Below, one piece after another: positions 33,688 to 42,476 of a stretch of DNA of 64,000 nucleotides. Made by a program: the position numbers and the translations under genes. The DNA comes from Streptomyces sp. NBC_00236 (GTDB taxonomy: Bacteria; Actinomycetota; Actinomycetes; Streptomycetales; Streptomycetaceae): the NCBI RefSeq assembly GCF_036195045.1, contig NZ_CP108100.1:7192001-7256000 (forward strand). Direction: 5' to 3'. The notes under the pieces were generated by a model, which saw only the letters and a list, made by a program, of their open reading frames with translations, was not told the DNA's origin and searched no databases. Numbering within the stretch: the stretch's first letter is position 1; every line of letters begins with the position of its first letter.

Positions 33688-35696
33688 GCGGGGACCTCCA
33701 GAGGGTCGAGCTTGTTCGCTTTCCGGATCTCGTCGACGATACGGCCGATGATCTCCGTGATGCCGAAGTCCTTCGGGGTGAATACGGCGGCGACACCGGC
33801 CTTGATCAGGGCCTCGGCGTCGGCGGGGGGAATGATCCCGCCCGCGATCACCGGGATGTCGCCCGCTCCGGTGCGGCGCAGCCGGTTCAGTACGTCCGGC
33901 ACCAGCTCGGCGTGCGAGCCGGACAGGATCGACAGACCGACGCAGTGCACGTCCTCGGCGACGGCGGCCGAGACGATCTGTTCGGGCGTGAGGCGGATGC
34001 CCTGGTAGACGACCTCGAAACCGGCGTCACGGGCGCGCACCGCGATCTGCTCGGCGCCGTTGGAGTGCCCGTCCAGTCCGGGCTTGCCGACGAGCAGCCG
34101 CAGCCGGCCCGCTCCCAGGTCCTCGGCGGTCCGGGCGACCTTCTCGCGTACGAGAGCCAGCGGGGTGCCCGCCTCGGCCGTCACCGCGACCGGGGCGGAC
34201 GACACACCCGTGGGTGCGCGGAACTCGCCGAAGACGTCGCGCAGGGCCCAGGACCACTCGCCGGTGGTGACGCCCGCACGGGCGCACTCGACGGTCGCCT
34301 CCATCATGTTCTCGGTGCCCGCCGCGGCCTTCTTCAGCGCGGCCAGCGCCTCGGTGGCGCGCGGCTCGTCGCGGTTGTCGCGCCACTCGTGGAGCGCGGC
34401 GACGACCCTGGCCTCGTTCGCGGGGTCCACCGTCATGATCGCGGCGTCGAGGTCGGCGGTGAGCGGGTTCGGCTCGGTCGTCCCGTAGATGTTGACGCCG
34501 ACGATCTTCTCCTCGCCGCCCTCGATCCGGGCGCGCCGGGCGGCGTGCGAGGAGACCAGCTCGGACTTCAGGTAGCCGGACTCGACGGCCGCCATGGCGC
34601 CGCCCATCTGCTCGATCCGGTCCATCTCGGCGAGCGAGTCGGTGACCAGCTCGTCCACCTTGGCCTCGATGACGTGCGAACCGGCGAAGATGTCCTCGTA
34701 CTCCAGCAGATCGCTCTCGTGGGCGAGTACCTGCTGGATGCGCAGTGACCACTGCTGGTCCCAGGGCCGGGGAAGCCCCAGCGCCTCGTTCCAGGCGGGC
34801 AGCTGCACGGCGCGGGCGCGGGCGTCCTTGGAGAGGGTGACGGCCAGCATCTCCAGCACGATGCGCTGGACGTTGTTCTCCGGCTGCGCCTCGGTCAGGC
34901 CGAGCGAGTTGACCTGGACGCCGTAGCGGAAGCGGCGCTGCTTGGCGTTCGTGACGCCGTAGCGCTCGCGGGTGACCCGGTCCCAGATGCGGCCGAAGGC
35001 GCGCATCTTGCACATCTCCTCGATGAAGCGGACGCCCGCGTTCACGAAGAAGGAGATCCGGGCGACCACGTCGCCGAACTTCTCCTCGGGCACCTGTCCG
35101 GAGTCGCGGACCGCGTCGAGCACGGCGATCGCCGTCGACATGGCGTAGGCGATCTCCTGGACGGGGGTGGCCCCGGCCTCCTGCAGGTGGTAGCTGCAGA
35201 TGTTGATCGGGTTCCACTTCGGGATGCGGTTGACCGTGTACGTGATCATGTCGGTGGTCAGCCGCAGCGAGGGCCCGGGCGGGAAGACGTGCGTCCCGCG
35301 CGAGAGGTACTCCTTGACGATGTCGTTCTGTGTGGTGCCCTGGAGCTTGTCCGCATCGGCGCCCTGCTCCTCGGCCACGACCTGGTAGAGCGCCAGCAGC
35401 CACATCGCGGTGGCGTTGATCGTCATGGAGGTGTTCATCTGTTCCAGCGGGATGTCCTGGAACAGCCGGCGCATGTCACCGATGTGGGAGACGGGCACGC
35501 CGACCCGGCCCACCTCGCCGCGGGCGAGGATGTGGTCGGGGTCGTAGCCCGTCTGGGTCGGCAGGTCGAAGGCGACCGACAGACCGGTCTGGCCCTTGGC
35601 GAGGTTGCGCCGGTAGAGCTCGTTGGACGCCTCGGCGGTCGAGTGACCGGCGTACGTCCGCATGAGCCACGGGCGGTCCTTCTGACGGCCGCTCAT
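33684..35696 (-). CDS. meaA: Ethylmalonyl-CoA mutase (MeaA), B12-dependent
   Basis: Cobalamin-dependent acyl-CoA mutase of 670 residues with the catalytic barrel first (TYAGHSTAEASNELYRRNL, LSVAFDLPTQTGYDPDH) and the B12 domain at the C-terminus. The cobalamin-binding DGHSNG (DxHxxG) is near residue 540, with GLSILSGSH and VIAGGIIP following. It turns ethylmalonyl-CoA into methylsuccinyl-CoA. One base separates its start from the ccr stop. Confidence 0.95.
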   Translation of the reverse strand: MSGRQKDRPWLMRTYAGHSTAEASNELYRRNLAKGQTGLSVAFDLPTQTGYDPDHILARGEVGRVGVPVSHIGDMRRLFQDIPLEQMNTSMTINATAMWLLALYQVVAEEQGADADKLQGTTQNDIVKEYLSRGTHVFPPGPSLRLTTDMITYTVNRIPKWNPINICSYHLQEAGATPVQEIAYAMSTAIAVLDAVRDSGQVPEEKFGDVVARISFFVNAGVRFIEEMCKMRAFGRIWDRVTRERYGVTNAKQRRFRYGVQVNSLGLTEAQPENNVQRIVLEMLAVTLSKDARARAVQLPAWNEALGLPRPWDQQWSLRIQQVLAHESDLLEYEDIFAGSHVIEAKVDELVTDSLAEMDRIEQMGGAMAAVESGYLKSELVSSHAARRARIEGGEEKIVGVNIYGTTEPNPLTADLDAAIMTVDPANEARVVAALHEWRDNRDEPRATEALAALKKAAAGTENMMEATVECARAGVTTGEWSWALRDVFGEFRAPTGVSSAPVAVTAEAGTPLALVREKVARTAEDLGAGRLRLLVGKPGLDGHSNGAEQIAVRARDAGFEVVYQGIRLTPEQIVSAAVAEDVHCVGLSILSGSHAELVPDVLNRLRRTGAGDIPVIAGGIIPPADAEALIKAGVAAVFTPKDFGITEIIGRIVDEIRKANKLDPLEVPA

Positions 35697-35697
35697 G

Positions 35698-37035
35698 TCA
35701 GATGTTCCTGAATCGGTTGATGGCGTCGATGTGCTGCTCGCGCAGCTCCCCGTCGCGCACGCCCAGGCCCTCGGTGGGCGCCAGCGCCAGGACGCCGACC
35801 TTGCCCTGGTGGAGGTTGCGGTGGACGTCGTACGCGGCCTGGCCGGTGTCCTCCAGGGAGTAGACCTTCGACAGCGTCGGGTGGATCTTCCCCTTGGCGA
35901 CCAGGCGGTTGGCCTCCCACGCCTCGCGGTAGTTGGCGAAGTGCGAGCCCACGATCTTCTTGAGCGACATCCACAGGTAGCGGTTGTCGTACTCGTGGTT
36001 GTAGCCCGAGGTCGAGGCGCAGGTGACGATCGTTCCGCCCTTGCGGGTCACGTAGACACTCGCGCCGAAGGTCTCGCGGCCCGGGTGCTCGAAGACGATG
36101 TCCACGTCCTCGCCGCCGGTCAGTTCACGGATGCGCTTGCCGAAGCGCTTCCACTCGCGCGGGTCCTGGTTGTGCTCGTCCTTCCAGAACTTGTAGCCCT
36201 CGGCGTTGCGGTCGATGATCGCCTCGGCGCCCATCTTCCGGCAGATCTCGGCCTTCTGGTCGCTGGAGACGACACAGATCGGGTTGGCGCCGCCGGCGAG
36301 GGCGAACTGCGTGGCGTAGGAGCCGAGTCCGCCGCTCGCGCCCCAGATGAGGACGTTGTCGCCCTGCTTCATGCCGGCGCCGTTACGGGAGACGAGCTGG
36401 CGGTACGCGGTGGAGTTGACCAGTCCGGGTGCCGCCGCCTCCTCCCAGCTGAGGTGGTCCGGCTTGGGCATCAGCTGGTTGGACTTGACGAGTGCGATCT
36501 CCGCCAGGCCGCCGAAGTTGGTCTCGAAGCCCCAGATGCGCTGCTCGGGGTCGAGCATCGTGTCGTTGTGGCCGTCCGAGGACTCCAGCTCGACCGAGAG
36601 GCAGTGTGCGACGACCTCGTCGCCGGGCTTCCAGGCGTTGACGCCGGGGCCGGTGCGCAGGACGACGCCGGCCAGGTCGGAGCCGATGACGTGGTAGGGC
36701 AGGTCGTGGCGCTTGCTGAGGTCGCTGAGCCTGCCGTACCGCTCCAGGAAGCCGAAGGTCGAGACGGGCTCGAAGATCGACGTCCAGACGGAGTTGTAGT
36801 TGACCGAGCTGGCCATGACCGCCACGAGGGCCTCGCCCGGACCGAGCTCGGGCACCGGGACGTCCTCGACGTGGAGGGACTTGCGCGGGTCCTTGTCGCG
36901 GCTGGCGACGCCGGCGAACATCTCGGCCTCGTCCTTGTGCACGGTCACCGCGCGGTACGACTCGGGGATGGACAGGGCCGCGAAGTCTGCGGCGCTGCTG
37001 TCCTGCGATTGGATCGCGTCCAGGATTTCCTTCAC
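35698..37035 (-). CDS. ccr: Crotonyl-CoA carboxylase/reductase
   Basis: Medium-chain reductase of 445 residues that reduces and carboxylates crotonyl-CoA to ethylmalonyl-CoA with NADPH. The NADPH fold reads WGASGGLGSYATQF near residue 230; the CO2-pocket region FEHPGRETFGASVYV and the N-terminal ASSVNYNSVWTSIFEP are typical of Ccr. First gene of the pathway operon; also supplies ethylmalonyl-CoA to polyketide synthases in this genus. A 357-base gap with a promoter candidate and three TGGCACYC sites precedes it. Confidence 0.96.
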   Translation of the reverse strand: MKEILDAIQSQDSSAADFAALSIPESYRAVTVHKDEAEMFAGVASRDKDPRKSLHVEDVPVPELGPGEALVAVMASSVNYNSVWTSIFEPVSTFGFLERYGRLSDLSKRHDLPYHVIGSDLAGVVLRTGPGVNAWKPGDEVVAHCLSVELESSDGHNDTMLDPEQRIWGFETNFGGLAEIALVKSNQLMPKPDHLSWEEAAAPGLVNSTAYRQLVSRNGAGMKQGDNVLIWGASGGLGSYATQFALAGGANPICVVSSDQKAEICRKMGAEAIIDRNAEGYKFWKDEHNQDPREWKRFGKRIRELTGGEDVDIVFEHPGRETFGASVYVTRKGGTIVTCASTSGYNHEYDNRYLWMSLKKIVGSHFANYREAWEANRLVAKGKIHPTLSKVYSLEDTGQAAYDVHRNLHQGKVGVLALAPTEGLGVRDGELREQHIDAINRFRNI

Positions 37036-37267
37036 GGTGTGCCTCCGGCGGTGCGGCGTTTGAGGGAACGCTTGAGGGTCCTGCGGAGCAGGGGGAGCGG
37101 TGTTGCGTGGAGGTGTGCCGTCGGTTCGGCGGGTGGTGCTTCGGCTGTTTGCTCGGTGGAGCAGAAGGGTTTGCCTGTGACGCAGGCGTCCGGGCGCGCA
37201 GGCACGTGGCTTGCGGGGACAGCCGGCGTACGTGAGGTCTCAGCACGCCGGCCGCCCGGACGACTTC

Positions 37268-37296
37268 AACGTATGGCACTCCGTGACAGCTGGCAA
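37268..37296 (-). promoter_or_regulatory. Vegetative-type promoter of the ccr operon
   Basis: On the minus strand, -35 TTGCCA (37291-37296), a 17-base spacer and -10 TACGTT (37268-37273). Both hexamers and spacing fit the main sigma factor. Confidence 0.6.
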
Positions 37297-37341
37297 GGCA
37301 CTGGGTGCCAGCAATTTCCCTCAATTGTCATCCGGGTGCCA
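37274..37341. promoter_or_regulatory. Three TGGCACYC regulator sites in the ccr promoter
   Basis: GGGTGCCA at 37303-37310 and again at 37334-37341 (31 bp apart, three helical turns) and the inverted TGGCACTC at 37274-37281 inside the promoter spacer. The arrangement is that of binding sites for a dimeric regulator. Confidence 0.5.
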
Positions 37342-37392
37342 CGCATGAGCAACACGGCGGGCGATTTGCCGCCATCTGCCCCACGTGCGTGG

Positions 37393-38202
37393 TCAGGAGG
37401 CGGGGCGGTAGACGTACGGAGTCGTCGTGCCCAGTGCCGTGAACCCGAGGCGCTGGAGGATCGGGCGGCTGTCCTCGGTCGCGTCGACCTGGAGGTACCG
37501 GTAGCCGCGCTCGGCGGCGATCCGGGCCCGGAAGGCGATCAGCGCCCGGTAGACGCCCTTGCCGCGCCACGCCTCGACCGTGCCGCCGCCCCACAGCCCG
37601 GCGAAGCCCGTGCCCGGGTACAGCTCCATGCGGGCCGAACTCACCGGCTCGTCGCCCGCCATGGCCAGCACCCCCACGAAGTGGTCCGGGTCCTCCCTCA
37701 GCCGGGCCAGCACCTGATGCCGCAGCCGGGACCAGTCCGAGCCGAACGCCTGCTCATGAGCCCGGGCCATCAGGTCCACATCGGCCTCGTCACGCACCGT
37801 GCGCAGCCGGACGCCCTCCGGGAGCCGGACGGTCATGGGCTGGTCCGCCACCGGCGAGACGAGGAGGGTCTCCGGCTCGTCGGGTACGAAGCCGGCCGCC
37901 AGCAGCCGCGCCCCGAGGTCGGCCGGCCGGTCGTGGGCGTACAGCTTCCACTCGAACTCCCCGTAGCCGTGGGCCGTGCAGTGGGCCACCTGCGCGGCGA
38001 TCGCCGCGTCCGCCCCTGCGGCGTCCAGATCGGGCGACGACCAGACGACCCCGTTCCAGTCGTGGTCCGTGCCCACCTGGCGTACGACGCCGTCGGTGCG
38101 TTCGACGCGGACACCGGGGCCGTCCGGCCTGGCCCCCTCGCGCATCTCGCGGTCGAACACGGCCAGCAGTTCTTCACGGTGTGCAGTCGTTTGATCGTTC
38201 AT
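37393..38202 (-). CDS. GNAT-family N-acetyltransferase
   Basis: 269 residues; the C-terminal half is a GNAT fold with the acetyl-CoA loop VEAWRGKGVYRALI (~218-231) and the later YLQVDATEDSRPILQRLGF. The N-terminal half resembles a second, degenerate GNAT domain (EFEWKLYAHDRP). The ATG at 38202 was chosen over an upstream start. Target unknown. It is downstream of and co-directional with the TetR gene, 56 bases away. Confidence 0.87.
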   Translation of the reverse strand: MNDQTTAHREELLAVFDREMREGARPDGPGVRVERTDGVVRQVGTDHDWNGVVWSSPDLDAAGADAAIAAQVAHCTAHGYGEFEWKLYAHDRPADLGARLLAAGFVPDEPETLLVSPVADQPMTVRLPEGVRLRTVRDEADVDLMARAHEQAFGSDWSRLRHQVLARLREDPDHFVGVLAMAGDEPVSSARMELYPGTGFAGLWGGGTVEAWRGKGVYRALIAFRARIAAERGYRYLQVDATEDSRPILQRLGFTALGTTTPYVYRPAS

Positions 38203-38258
38203 CCGCACACCACAGCACCGGGGCACTGCCGCGGCAACCGGGTTTCGGCGCGCCCCGG

Positions 38259-39074
38259 TCAGCGTTCCTTGAGGGCCTGCTGGATCGTGCGCATCACTTC
38301 GTCCAGCGGCGCGTCCGTCCGTGCCACGGCCACCAGCACCTCGCCCTCCGTGCTCACCGACGCGGCCGGAGGCTTCGCCGGCTCGGTGCCGGCGGTCCGG
38401 CCCGCGCCGATCCCCGTTCCGAACGTGTCGCGGACGATGGCGAACGCCAGGTCCAGCTGCGTCTCCACATCACCCTGGCCGTCCGCGCGCAGCCAGCGGC
38501 GCAGCACATGGTTGTGCGCGGTGACCACGGCGGACGCCGCGACCTCCGCCAGCAGCGGATCGTCGTTGCCCGCGTGGTGGTCGCGCTCGTCGAAGTGGCC
38601 CAGCAGATAGCGCGTGAACAGCCGCTCGTAGCGGGCCACCGAGGCGATCTCGGCCTGCCGCAGGGTGGGCACCTCGCGGGTCAGCTTGTACCGGGCCACG
38701 GAGACCGCGGGCTTCGCCGCGTACATCCGCATGACTTCCTTGATGCCGCGGCAGACCGTGTCGAGCGGGTGCTCGTGCGCGGGTGCGGCGTTCAGGACCG
38801 CCTCGGCCCGGACGAGCGTGTCGTCGTGATCCGGGAAGATGGCCTCTTCCTTGGACCGGAAGTGCCGGAAGAAGGTCCGCCGGGCGACGCCCGCCGCGCC
38901 CGCGATCTCGTCGACGGTCGTCGCCTCGTACCCCTTCGTGGCGAAGAGCTCCATCGCCGCCGCGGCCAGTTCACGGCGCATTTTGAGCCGTTGGGCGGCG
39001 GCACGGGTGCCTGCGGCACTCTCCGGGACGTCGGGCGCGGCGGACACACGGGGGGACCTGGCGGGCTGGGACAT
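38259..39074 (-). CDS. TetR-family regulator
   Basis: Repressor-type protein of 271 residues from the ATG at 39074. Helix-turn-helix at ~48-78 (ATTVDEIAGAAGVARRTFF). The ligand domain follows, and the C-terminal ~60 residues are Ala/Thr-rich. An alternative ATG at 39092 lies inside the palindrome 39087-39100. Its position between ethylmalonyl-CoA genes and the hydroxyacyl-CoA dehydrogenase suggests a role in acyl-CoA metabolism, not shown. Confidence 0.85.
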   Translation of the reverse strand: MSQPARSPRVSAAPDVPESAAGTRAAAQRLKMRRELAAAAMELFATKGYEATTVDEIAGAAGVARRTFFRHFRSKEEAIFPDHDDTLVRAEAVLNAAPAHEHPLDTVCRGIKEVMRMYAAKPAVSVARYKLTREVPTLRQAEIASVARYERLFTRYLLGHFDERDHHAGNDDPLLAEVAASAVVTAHNHVLRRWLRADGQGDVETQLDLAFAIVRDTFGTGIGAGRTAGTEPAKPPAASVSTEGEVLVAVARTDAPLDEVMRTIQQALKER

Positions 39075-39086
39075 GGTGTGAACGTA

Positions 39087-39100
39087 CTGCATCGGTGCAG
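39087..39100. promoter_or_regulatory. Palindrome at the TetR start
   Basis: CTGCA-TCGG-TGCAG, directly upstream of a minus-strand TACGTT (39080-39085) that could be a -10 box. If so the transcript would be nearly leaderless and the palindrome would sit in the promoter, as for autorepression. Confidence 0.4.
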
Positions 39101-39142
39101 GAGAGCGCGCCTGTGGGTGCGGGCCGCCCGAAGGGCCGAGCA

Positions 39143-39158
39143 GCCCGCCCCAGCGGGC
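39143..39158. terminator. Hairpin after the hydroxyacyl-CoA dehydrogenase gene
   Basis: GCCCGC-CCCA-GCGGGC, 6-bp stem with a tetraloop, 17 bases past the stop codon. Short, so only a candidate. Confidence 0.4.
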
Positions 39159-39174
39159 GCCCGGCCCGGACGGC

Positions 39175-40956
39175 TCAGCGGCGGGCATATTCGCGGAAGC
39201 CGCGCCCCGTCTTGCGGCCGAGGCAGCCCGCGGCCACCAGATGCTCCAGGAGCGGCGCCGGGGCGAGGCCCGGATCGCGGAACTCGCTGTGCAGCACCTT
39301 CTCGATGGCGAGCGACACATCGAGCCCGACGACGTCCAGGAGCTCGAAGGGCCCCATCGGGTAGCCGCCGCCCAGCTTCATCGCGGCGTCGATGTCGTCG
39401 AGGGTCGCGTAGTGCTCCTCGACCATCTTGATCGCGTTGTTGAGGTACGGGAACAGCAGCGCGTTCACGATGAACCCGGCCCGGTCCCCGCAGTCCACCG
39501 GGTGCTTGCGCACCTTCCCGCAGACCTCGCGGACCGTGGCGTGCACATCGTCCGCGGTGAGGACCGTACGGACGACCTCGACCAGCTTCATCGCGGGCGC
39601 CGGGTTGAAGAAGTGCATCCCGATGACGTCCTCGGGCCGCGAGGTGGCCCGGGCGATCGAGACGACGGGCAGCGAGGACGTGGTGGTGGCGAGCACCGCG
39701 CCCGGCCGGCACACCTTGTCCAGCGTGGCGAACAGCTGCTGCTTGACCAGCAGGTCCTCGGCGACCGCCTCGACGGCGAGGTCGACCTCGGAGAAGGAGT
39801 CCAGCGACCCCGCCGCGGTGATCCGGGCGAGCGTCTCGTCCCGGGCCTCGGCCGTCAGCCGCCCCTTGGCGACCGAGCGCTCCAGCGACTTGGCGATCCG
39901 GACCTTGGCGACGTCCGCCTTCTCCTGGCTGCGCGCGGCGAGCACGACGCCGTACCCGGCCTTCGCGAAGACCTCCGCGATCCCCGACGCCATCGTCCCG
40001 GAGCCCGCGACGCCGACCGAACGCACCGCACGGCCCGCGCCCGCCCCGGCGTCCTCGGCCGGAGTCAGCGCGTCCGGCACGACGGTCTGGCTGCCCGGCT
40101 CCGCGTAGGTGTAGAAGCCGCGGCCCGCCTTGCGGCCGGTCAGCCCGGCCGCGCTCAGCTGGCCCAGGACGGGTGCCGGGGCGTGCAGCCGGTCGTGCGA
40201 GGCGGAGTACATGGCCTCCAGGACGGTGCGGGCGGTGTCGATGCCGATCAGGTCCAGCAGGGCGAGCGGGCCCATCGGCAGGCCGCAGCCCAGCTTCATC
40301 GCCGCGTCGATGTCCTCGCGGGAGGCGTAGTTCGCCTCGTACATCGCGGCGGCCTGGTTGAGGTAGCCGAACAGCAGGCCGTCGGCGACGAAGCCAGGCC
40401 GGTCACCGACCGCGACCGGCTCCTTGCCCAGTTCCCGGGCGAGAGCGGTGACGGCCTCCACGGCCGGCGGCGCGGTCAGCACCGAGGAGACCACCTCGAC
40501 CAGCTTCATCGCCGGCGCCGGATTGAAGAAGTGCAGGCCGAGGACCCGCTCCGGGTGCTGCGACTCCGCGGCGAGCCGGGTCACCGACAGGGCGTTGGTG
40601 CCGGTGGCGAGGATGGCGGTGGGGGAGACGATCGCGTCGAGCTCGCGGAAGACCTGCTGCTTGATCTCGTACGTCTCCGGCACGACCTCGATGACCAGAT
40701 CCGCCTCGGCCGCGGCCTGGAGGTCGGAGAAGGTACGGAACCGGGCGAGGGTGCCGCGCCGCTCCTCCTCCGTCATCCGCTCGCGCCGCACGGCGCGCGC
40801 GGTGGACGCTTCCAGGGAGGCGACGGCCCGCCGGGCGGTCGCGTCGTCGATGTCGATGCCGATGACCTCGCGGCCGGCGTGGGCCAGGACCTCGGCGATG
40901 CCGGTGCCCATGGTTCCGAGGCCGACGACGGCAATGGTGCTGAACGGGGTGTCCAT
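39175..40956 (-). CDS. 3-Hydroxyacyl-CoA dehydrogenase with two tandem modules
   Basis: 593 residues, about twice the size of a single FadB2/Hbd enzyme. Each half has its own NAD-binding fold (VVGLGTMGTGIAEV at ~10-23; GVAGSGTMASGIAEVFAKAG at ~312-331), catalytic HFFNPAPAMKLVEVV and C-terminal helical part (GLPMGPLALLDLIG; GYPMGPFELLDVVG). It oxidises 3-hydroxyacyl-CoA or runs in reverse from acetoacetyl-CoA. Start ATG at 40956. Its place beside the ccr operon suggests supply of 3-hydroxybutyryl-CoA toward crotonyl-CoA. Confidence 0.92.
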   Translation of the reverse strand: MDTPFSTIAVVGLGTMGTGIAEVLAHAGREVIGIDIDDATARRAVASLEASTARAVRRERMTEEERRGTLARFRTFSDLQAAAEADLVIEVVPETYEIKQQVFRELDAIVSPTAILATGTNALSVTRLAAESQHPERVLGLHFFNPAPAMKLVEVVSSVLTAPPAVEAVTALARELGKEPVAVGDRPGFVADGLLFGYLNQAAAMYEANYASREDIDAAMKLGCGLPMGPLALLDLIGIDTARTVLEAMYSASHDRLHAPAPVLGQLSAAGLTGRKAGRGFYTYAEPGSQTVVPDALTPAEDAGAGAGRAVRSVGVAGSGTMASGIAEVFAKAGYGVVLAARSQEKADVAKVRIAKSLERSVAKGRLTAEARDETLARITAAGSLDSFSEVDLAVEAVAEDLLVKQQLFATLDKVCRPGAVLATTTSSLPVVSIARATSRPEDVIGMHFFNPAPAMKLVEVVRTVLTADDVHATVREVCGKVRKHPVDCGDRAGFIVNALLFPYLNNAIKMVEEHYATLDDIDAAMKLGGGYPMGPFELLDVVGLDVSLAIEKVLHSEFRDPGLAPAPLLEHLVAAGCLGRKTGRGFREYARR

Positions 40957-41317
40957 CACGGGACTCCAGGGATGAGTGACGACTGAGGGACGCACGCGGC
41001 GCGCGGCCGATGAGGGCCCGACCGGCGTGGGGCGTGCGGGAATTGCCTGTCGTGGTGCTCAGGTCCCCGGCGCGAACCGCACGCCGGGACCGGGAAGGGC
41101 GACGGACTCTGTCCCGGAGTCACGTCTCACAAGCTGCCGAACCGACAAACACTCCGGGTGGCTGCGTCACCAGGCCACCGGAGCCGGCGGGGGGAGTGTC
41201 CCGCTCACATGAGGTTAACCGGCGAGTAACGAGCGCGCCAGTCCTCGGTTGTTGTGGCTCCCCTCACATCCGGCGCCGTCGTCGGCACGCTGCGTGTCCA
41301 CCGATAAGCTGACGGTC
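40957..41317. other. Intergenic region before the HEAT-repeat gene
   Basis: 361 bases without a gene, between divergent genes. Contents: a hairpin GGTCCCCGGCG/CGCCGGGACC (41062-41091, one bulge) and a dyad GTTAACCGGCGAGTAAC (41214-41230). A TAAGCT at 41305-41310 could be the -10 of the plus-strand gene, making its transcript almost leaderless. Confidence 0.4.
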
Positions 41318-41890
41318 ATGGATGAGGAGTACCGGTCACTGACGCACCGGCTGGCGGACGAGGCAGGGGAGTCGGCGGACTACCGCAGACTGCTCGCCAC
41401 CGATGACGACGAGGAACTGGCCCAGGTGCTCATCGAGCGCGAACGCCCGCTCTGGGCGCGGGAGATCGCCGCCTACCGGCTCGGCTGCGGTGGTGACCGC
41501 CGTGCCTTCGAGACCCTGGTGCTGCTGCTCAACCACCGCGACCCGGAACGCTGCGTCGGCGCCGCCCACGCCCTGGCCCGCCTCGGCGACCCCCGCACGC
41601 CGCGCGCGGCCGCCGCCCTCGCCACCAACTCGCTGCGCACCGCCTACGCCCTGCACCCGGTCCGCCTGCTCGCCGAGCTGAAGGCCCCGGAGTCCGTGCC
41701 CGCCCTCATGAGCACCCTGTCCCGGCTGCTGGGGCCGGACGAGCCGCACTGGCGGGTGGCCCTCGCCTGCGTCGAGGGCCTCGGGCGGCTCGGCGACGTA
41801 CGGGCCCGCCCGGTCCTGGAGGCGGCCCTGCCGCACCCGCGTCTCGGCGGCGCGGCCGAGGCTGCGCTCAGCAGTCTGCCGGCGGGCTGA
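41318..41890 (+). CDS. HEAT-repeat domain protein
   Basis: 190 residues of paired helices with repeated patterns such as LLNHRDPERCVGAAHALARLGDP and VEGLGRLGDVRARPVLEAAL, the HEAT/PBS-lyase type scaffold. No catalytic motif is seen, so a protein-binding role is likely. ATG at 41318. Its last 23 bases overlap the end of the convergent GNAT gene. Confidence 0.8.
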   Translation: MDEEYRSLTHRLADEAGESADYRRLLATDDDEELAQVLIERERPLWAREIAAYRLGCGGDRRAFETLVLLLNHRDPERCVGAAHALARLGDPRTPRAAAALATNSLRTAYALHPVRLLAELKAPESVPALMSTLSRLLGPDEPHWRVALACVEGLGRLGDVRARPVLEAALPHPRLGGAAEAALSSLPAG

Positions 41891-42431
41891 GGGGGCGTAC
41901 GTAGCGCACCTCGGGCACCGCGACGCCGTCCACGTCGAAGGGCTCCTCGGCGCCGTCGGGGCGAAACCCCGCACGTTCGTAGAAGCGGCGGGCCGGCGCG
42001 TTCTCCTTCAGTACCCAGAGCGCGACATCGGGGTGGCCGGCCGCCGCGCCGCGGGTCAGCACCTCCGCCATCAGGGCCCGGCCCACACCGGTCCCGGTCT
42101 GCTCCGGCAGCACGTAGATCGCGTACACCTCACCGCGGGGGAGCCGCCTGCCGTCCTCGCGGTACGGCCCGTACGCCGCCCAGCCGACGACGCCGAGACC
42201 TGCCCGCTCGGCCACCACGTTGACGACGGCGCGGGCCTCCGTGAAGAAGCCCCGGCGGCGCTCCGCGTCCGCGGCGATGTCCATCGCGTCCAGATGCGCC
42301 TGCGGCATCAGGCCGGCGTAGGCGCTCTGCCAGCCCCGCACCCGGATCCTCGCGACGGCTTCGCAGTCGTCGATGGTCATGTCCCGGACCATCGGCCGGG
42401 AGGCGTGCGCGAGGACGGGACCGGTAGTCAT
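41868..42431 (-). CDS. GNAT-family N-acetyltransferase
   Basis: 187 residues, complete GNAT fold: VRDMTIDDCEAVARIRVRGW at the start, IYVLPEQTGTGVGRALMAEVL for acetyl-CoA binding (~110-130), ENAPARRFYERAGF near 155. Resembles ribosomal-protein/small-amine acetyltransferases but target is unknown. The 3' end overlaps the HEAT gene on the other strand by 23 bases. Confidence 0.9.
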   Translation of the reverse strand: MTTGPVLAHASRPMVRDMTIDDCEAVARIRVRGWQSAYAGLMPQAHLDAMDIAADAERRRGFFTEARAVVNVVAERAGLGVVGWAAYGPYREDGRRLPRGEVYAIYVLPEQTGTGVGRALMAEVLTRGAAAGHPDVALWVLKENAPARRFYERAGFRPDGAEEPFDVDGVAVPEVRYVRPLSPPADC

Positions 42432-42476
42432 CCGGCCATCCTCGGGCACGCCCCCGAACTGCGGCAACGTCCTTTT

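Larger units (their letters stand above)
37036..37392. other. Leader and promoter region of ccr
   Basis: 357 bases without a gene. The first ~225 bases form a long untranslated leader if the promoter at 37268-37296 is used. Repeated GGGTGCCA sites lie around and upstream of that promoter. Confidence 0.5.

Noticed and set aside
41214..41230. GTTAACCGGCGAGTAAC dyad as a fatty-acid regulator site
   Set aside because: Only four-base outer arms match and it is about 260 bases from the dehydrogenase start; listed only under the gap.
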